From Clostridium sp. CAG:632 (GTDB lineage: Bacteria > Bacillota > Clostridia > Lachnospirales > Lachnospiraceae): a stretch of DNA of 7,394 nt. Of this stretch, positions 6,492 to 7,394 are shown piece by piece; the stretch's first letter is position 1, and each line of letters starts with the position of its first letter. The notes under the pieces are model-generated. The model did no database searches. It saw only the letters and a list, made by a program, of their open reading frames with translations, and was not told where the DNA came from. The position numbers were made by a program, and so were the translations under genes. The DNA lies in NCBI GenBank assembly GCA_000431515.1, contig HF991333.1, forward strand, positions 5,346 through 12,739, read 5' to 3'.

Positions 6492-6689
6492 TTATTGAAA
6501 CTTATCTCTCTGTATACGCACCCGGTTAAAATGATCTACCAGATATGCCACATCCTCCTGCCTATGACTGATATTTGGGACAGCTAGTACTTCCTCTCCC
6601 TGTTCATTCACCGCCCGAAGTCCATAACTGGTAAGTTGTCTGTCTTCTTCCTGCGTATTGTTCGATACGGTTATGGCATAACGAATCAT
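6492..6689 (-). CDS. Small protein of unknown function (65 residues), possibly DUF6514-like
   Basis: The function is unknown. The ATG at 6689 is chosen because AAGGAG (6704-6699) lies 9 bases upstream; the longer in-frame versions start at a TTG (6800) or an ATG (6755) without a ribosome site. The protein opens with a short beta-like MIRYAITVS, then an acidic turn, SYGLRAV, an acidic EQGEE and a helix DVAYLVDHFNRVRIQ. The SYGL plus 'VxxLVxxxN' layout recalls the small clostridial DUF6514 proteins, but the usual acidic C-terminal tail of that family seems to be absent, so this is a tentative match. There is no signal peptide, membrane segment or Cys cluster; a soluble cytoplasmic protein is likely. 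It lies downstream of queA on the same strand with a 123-base gap holding a 15-base palindrome, and it ends in the shared terminator. Confidence 0.7.
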   Translation of the reverse strand: MIRYAITVSNNTQEEDRQLTSYGLRAVNEQGEEVLAVPNISHRQEDVAYLVDHFNRVRIQRDKFQ

Positions 6690-6717
6690 GGTGTTCAGCT
6701 CCTTCACTCCTTTGTCT

Positions 6718-6732
6718 GTACAATTATTGTAC
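6718..6732. promoter_or_regulatory. 15-base perfect palindrome (7-1-7), candidate operator
   Basis: GTACAAT-T-ATTGTAC is a perfect inverted repeat with a single central base, 28 bases upstream of the small-protein ATG. On the minus strand it contains TACAAT (6731-6726), a fair -10 hexamer, but no good -35 stands at 16-18 bases. The 7-1-7 geometry and AAT-N-ATT core are those of Fur, PerR and Zur boxes; the outer bases differ from the known consensus of each. The palindrome is seen; the regulator is a guess. Confidence 0.5.
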
Positions 6733-6812
6733 CTTGAATAAGCCTGAAATCCCATGGTTAGTCTTCGTATTTTTTCGACCCGGTTATCACTTTCCTGCAA
6801 TGATTTCCGATT

Positions 6813-7394
6813 CTAAAGGATCAGCATAGCATCACCAAAACTGAAAAATCGATATTTTTCTTCCACCGCAGTCTCATATGCATGAAGAATCGTCTCCCGG
6901 TCAGCCAGTGCAGATACCAGCATGATCAGCGTAGATTCCGGTAGATGGAAATTCGTGATCAAGCAATCAACTGCCTTAAACCGGTATCCCGGATAAATAA
7001 AAATATCCGTCCATCCGCTCTTTACCGGAATATGGCCATCCGGTTCCGCAACCGTTTCCAGAGTTCTAGTACTGGTCGTCCCAACCGAAATGACTCTGCC
7101 GCCATTTGCTTTTGTCTCATTAATGATCTTCGCCGCTTCTTCATCTACAATATAAAACTCTGAATGCATATGATGATCCAGCACATTCTCTTCCTTTACC
7201 GGGCGGAAGGTTCCAAGCCCGACATGAAGGGTTACCTTTGCGATTCGGACACCCTTATCCTGAATCTTTTGCAACAGTTCCTCTGTAAAATGTAAGCCGG
7301 CTGTCGGTGCGGCTGCAGACCCGTCATACTTCGCATATACTGTCTGATACCGGTTCTTATCCTGCAGCTGATGGGTAATATATGGCGGGGGGGG
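6813..7394 (-). CDS. queA: S-adenosylmethionine:tRNA ribosyltransferase-isomerase (QueA), N-terminal part outside window
   Basis: The reading frame is open to the window edge and gives the last 193 residues of an enzyme normally about 340-345 long, so roughly 150 N-terminal residues are missing; the Met at 7274 is internal. QueA transfers and isomerises the ribosyl group of S-adenosylmethionine onto preQ1 at the tRNA wobble position, forming epoxyqueuosine. The family blocks are clear: YQTVYAKYDGSAAAPTAGLHF near the visible start, HVGLGTFRPV, the HSEFY segment, SVGTTSTRTLE, IYPGYRFKAVDCLITNFHLP, STLIMLVSA and the usual end FFSFGDAMLIL. The first visible residues read PPPPYIT where the family normally has PLPPYI, because the window ends in a run of G that may be unreliable. 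Gene neighbours such as tgt are not in view. No U-tracted terminator follows the stop. Confidence 0.95.
   Translation of the reverse strand, partial: PPPPYITHQLQDKNRYQTVYAKYDGSAAAPTAGLHFTEELLQKIQDKGVRIAKVTLHVGLGTFRPVKEENVLDHHMHSEFYIVDEEAAKIINETKANGGRVISVGTTSTRTLETVAEPDGHIPVKSGWTDIFIYPGYRFKAVDCLITNFHLPESTLIMLVSALADRETILHAYETAVEEKYRFFSFGDAMLIL
7387..7394. other. Terminal run of eight G, possible assembly-edge artefact
   Basis: The window stops in G8 inside the queA coding region. It keeps the frame but turns the conserved Leu of the PLPPYI motif into Pro. A run of one base at a contig end often reflects sequencing error, so these bases should not be trusted. Confidence 0.5.

Noticed and set aside
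6690..6800. N-terminal extension of the small minus-strand protein to a TTG at 6800
   Set aside because: Neither the TTG nor the ATG at 6755 has a Shine-Dalgarno site, whereas the ATG at 6689 does; the palindrome would also fall inside the coding region.

Overview
This window looks like ordinary chromosome from a Gram-positive, low-to-mid-GC Clostridia member, most likely a Lachnospiraceae-type gut anaerobe. That is inferred from the style of the proteins, the strong AAGGAG-type ribosome binding sites, the SleB-type hydrolase with SH3 domains and the class II AroA; no rRNA or other species marker is present. Six genes are visible, two of them cut by the window edges. There are no tRNAs, rRNAs, insertion sequences, CRISPR arrays or phage genes, and I see no undescribed multi-gene system.

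Layout. (1) 1-1793, plus strand: the C-terminal part of a membrane-bound sensor-HAMP-GGDEF-EAL protein of cyclic di-GMP turnover. (2) 1800-2966, minus strand: a membrane-anchored, SH3-containing peptidoglycan hydrolase, convergent with gene 1 and only 6 bases from it. (3) 2967-3153: a divergent control region with a near-consensus promoter for the hydrolase, four helically phased TGTAACA-like repeats just downstream of its -10, and a possible leader hairpin for the next gene. (4) 3154-3858, plus: RsuA-type 16S rRNA pseudouridine synthase. (5) 3946-6371, plus: a two-gene aromatic amino acid operon, tyrA (with ACT domain) and aroA, from its own TTGACA-N17-TAAAAT promoter, ended by a hairpin at 6431-6478. 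(6) 6492-6689, minus: a 65-residue protein of unknown function that shares that terminator from the other side. (7) 6813-7394, minus: the C-terminal 193 residues of QueA (queuosine tRNA modification), cut by the window end in a run of eight G.

How the parts relate. AroA makes EPSP, the precursor of chorismate, and TyrA commits chorismate-derived prephenate to tyrosine; the operon promoter leaves a leader of only about 22 bases, so a T-box or attenuator is excluded and feedback through the TyrA ACT domain is the likely control. The other genes are unrelated housekeeping or envelope functions.

The most interesting signals are regulatory. The repeat cluster before the hydrolase contains a perfect match to the WalR (YycF) consensus TGTWAH-N5-TGTWAH, placed where it would repress. 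A 7-1-7 perfect palindrome before the small minus-strand gene has the geometry and AAT-N-ATT core of Fur/PerR/Zur boxes.
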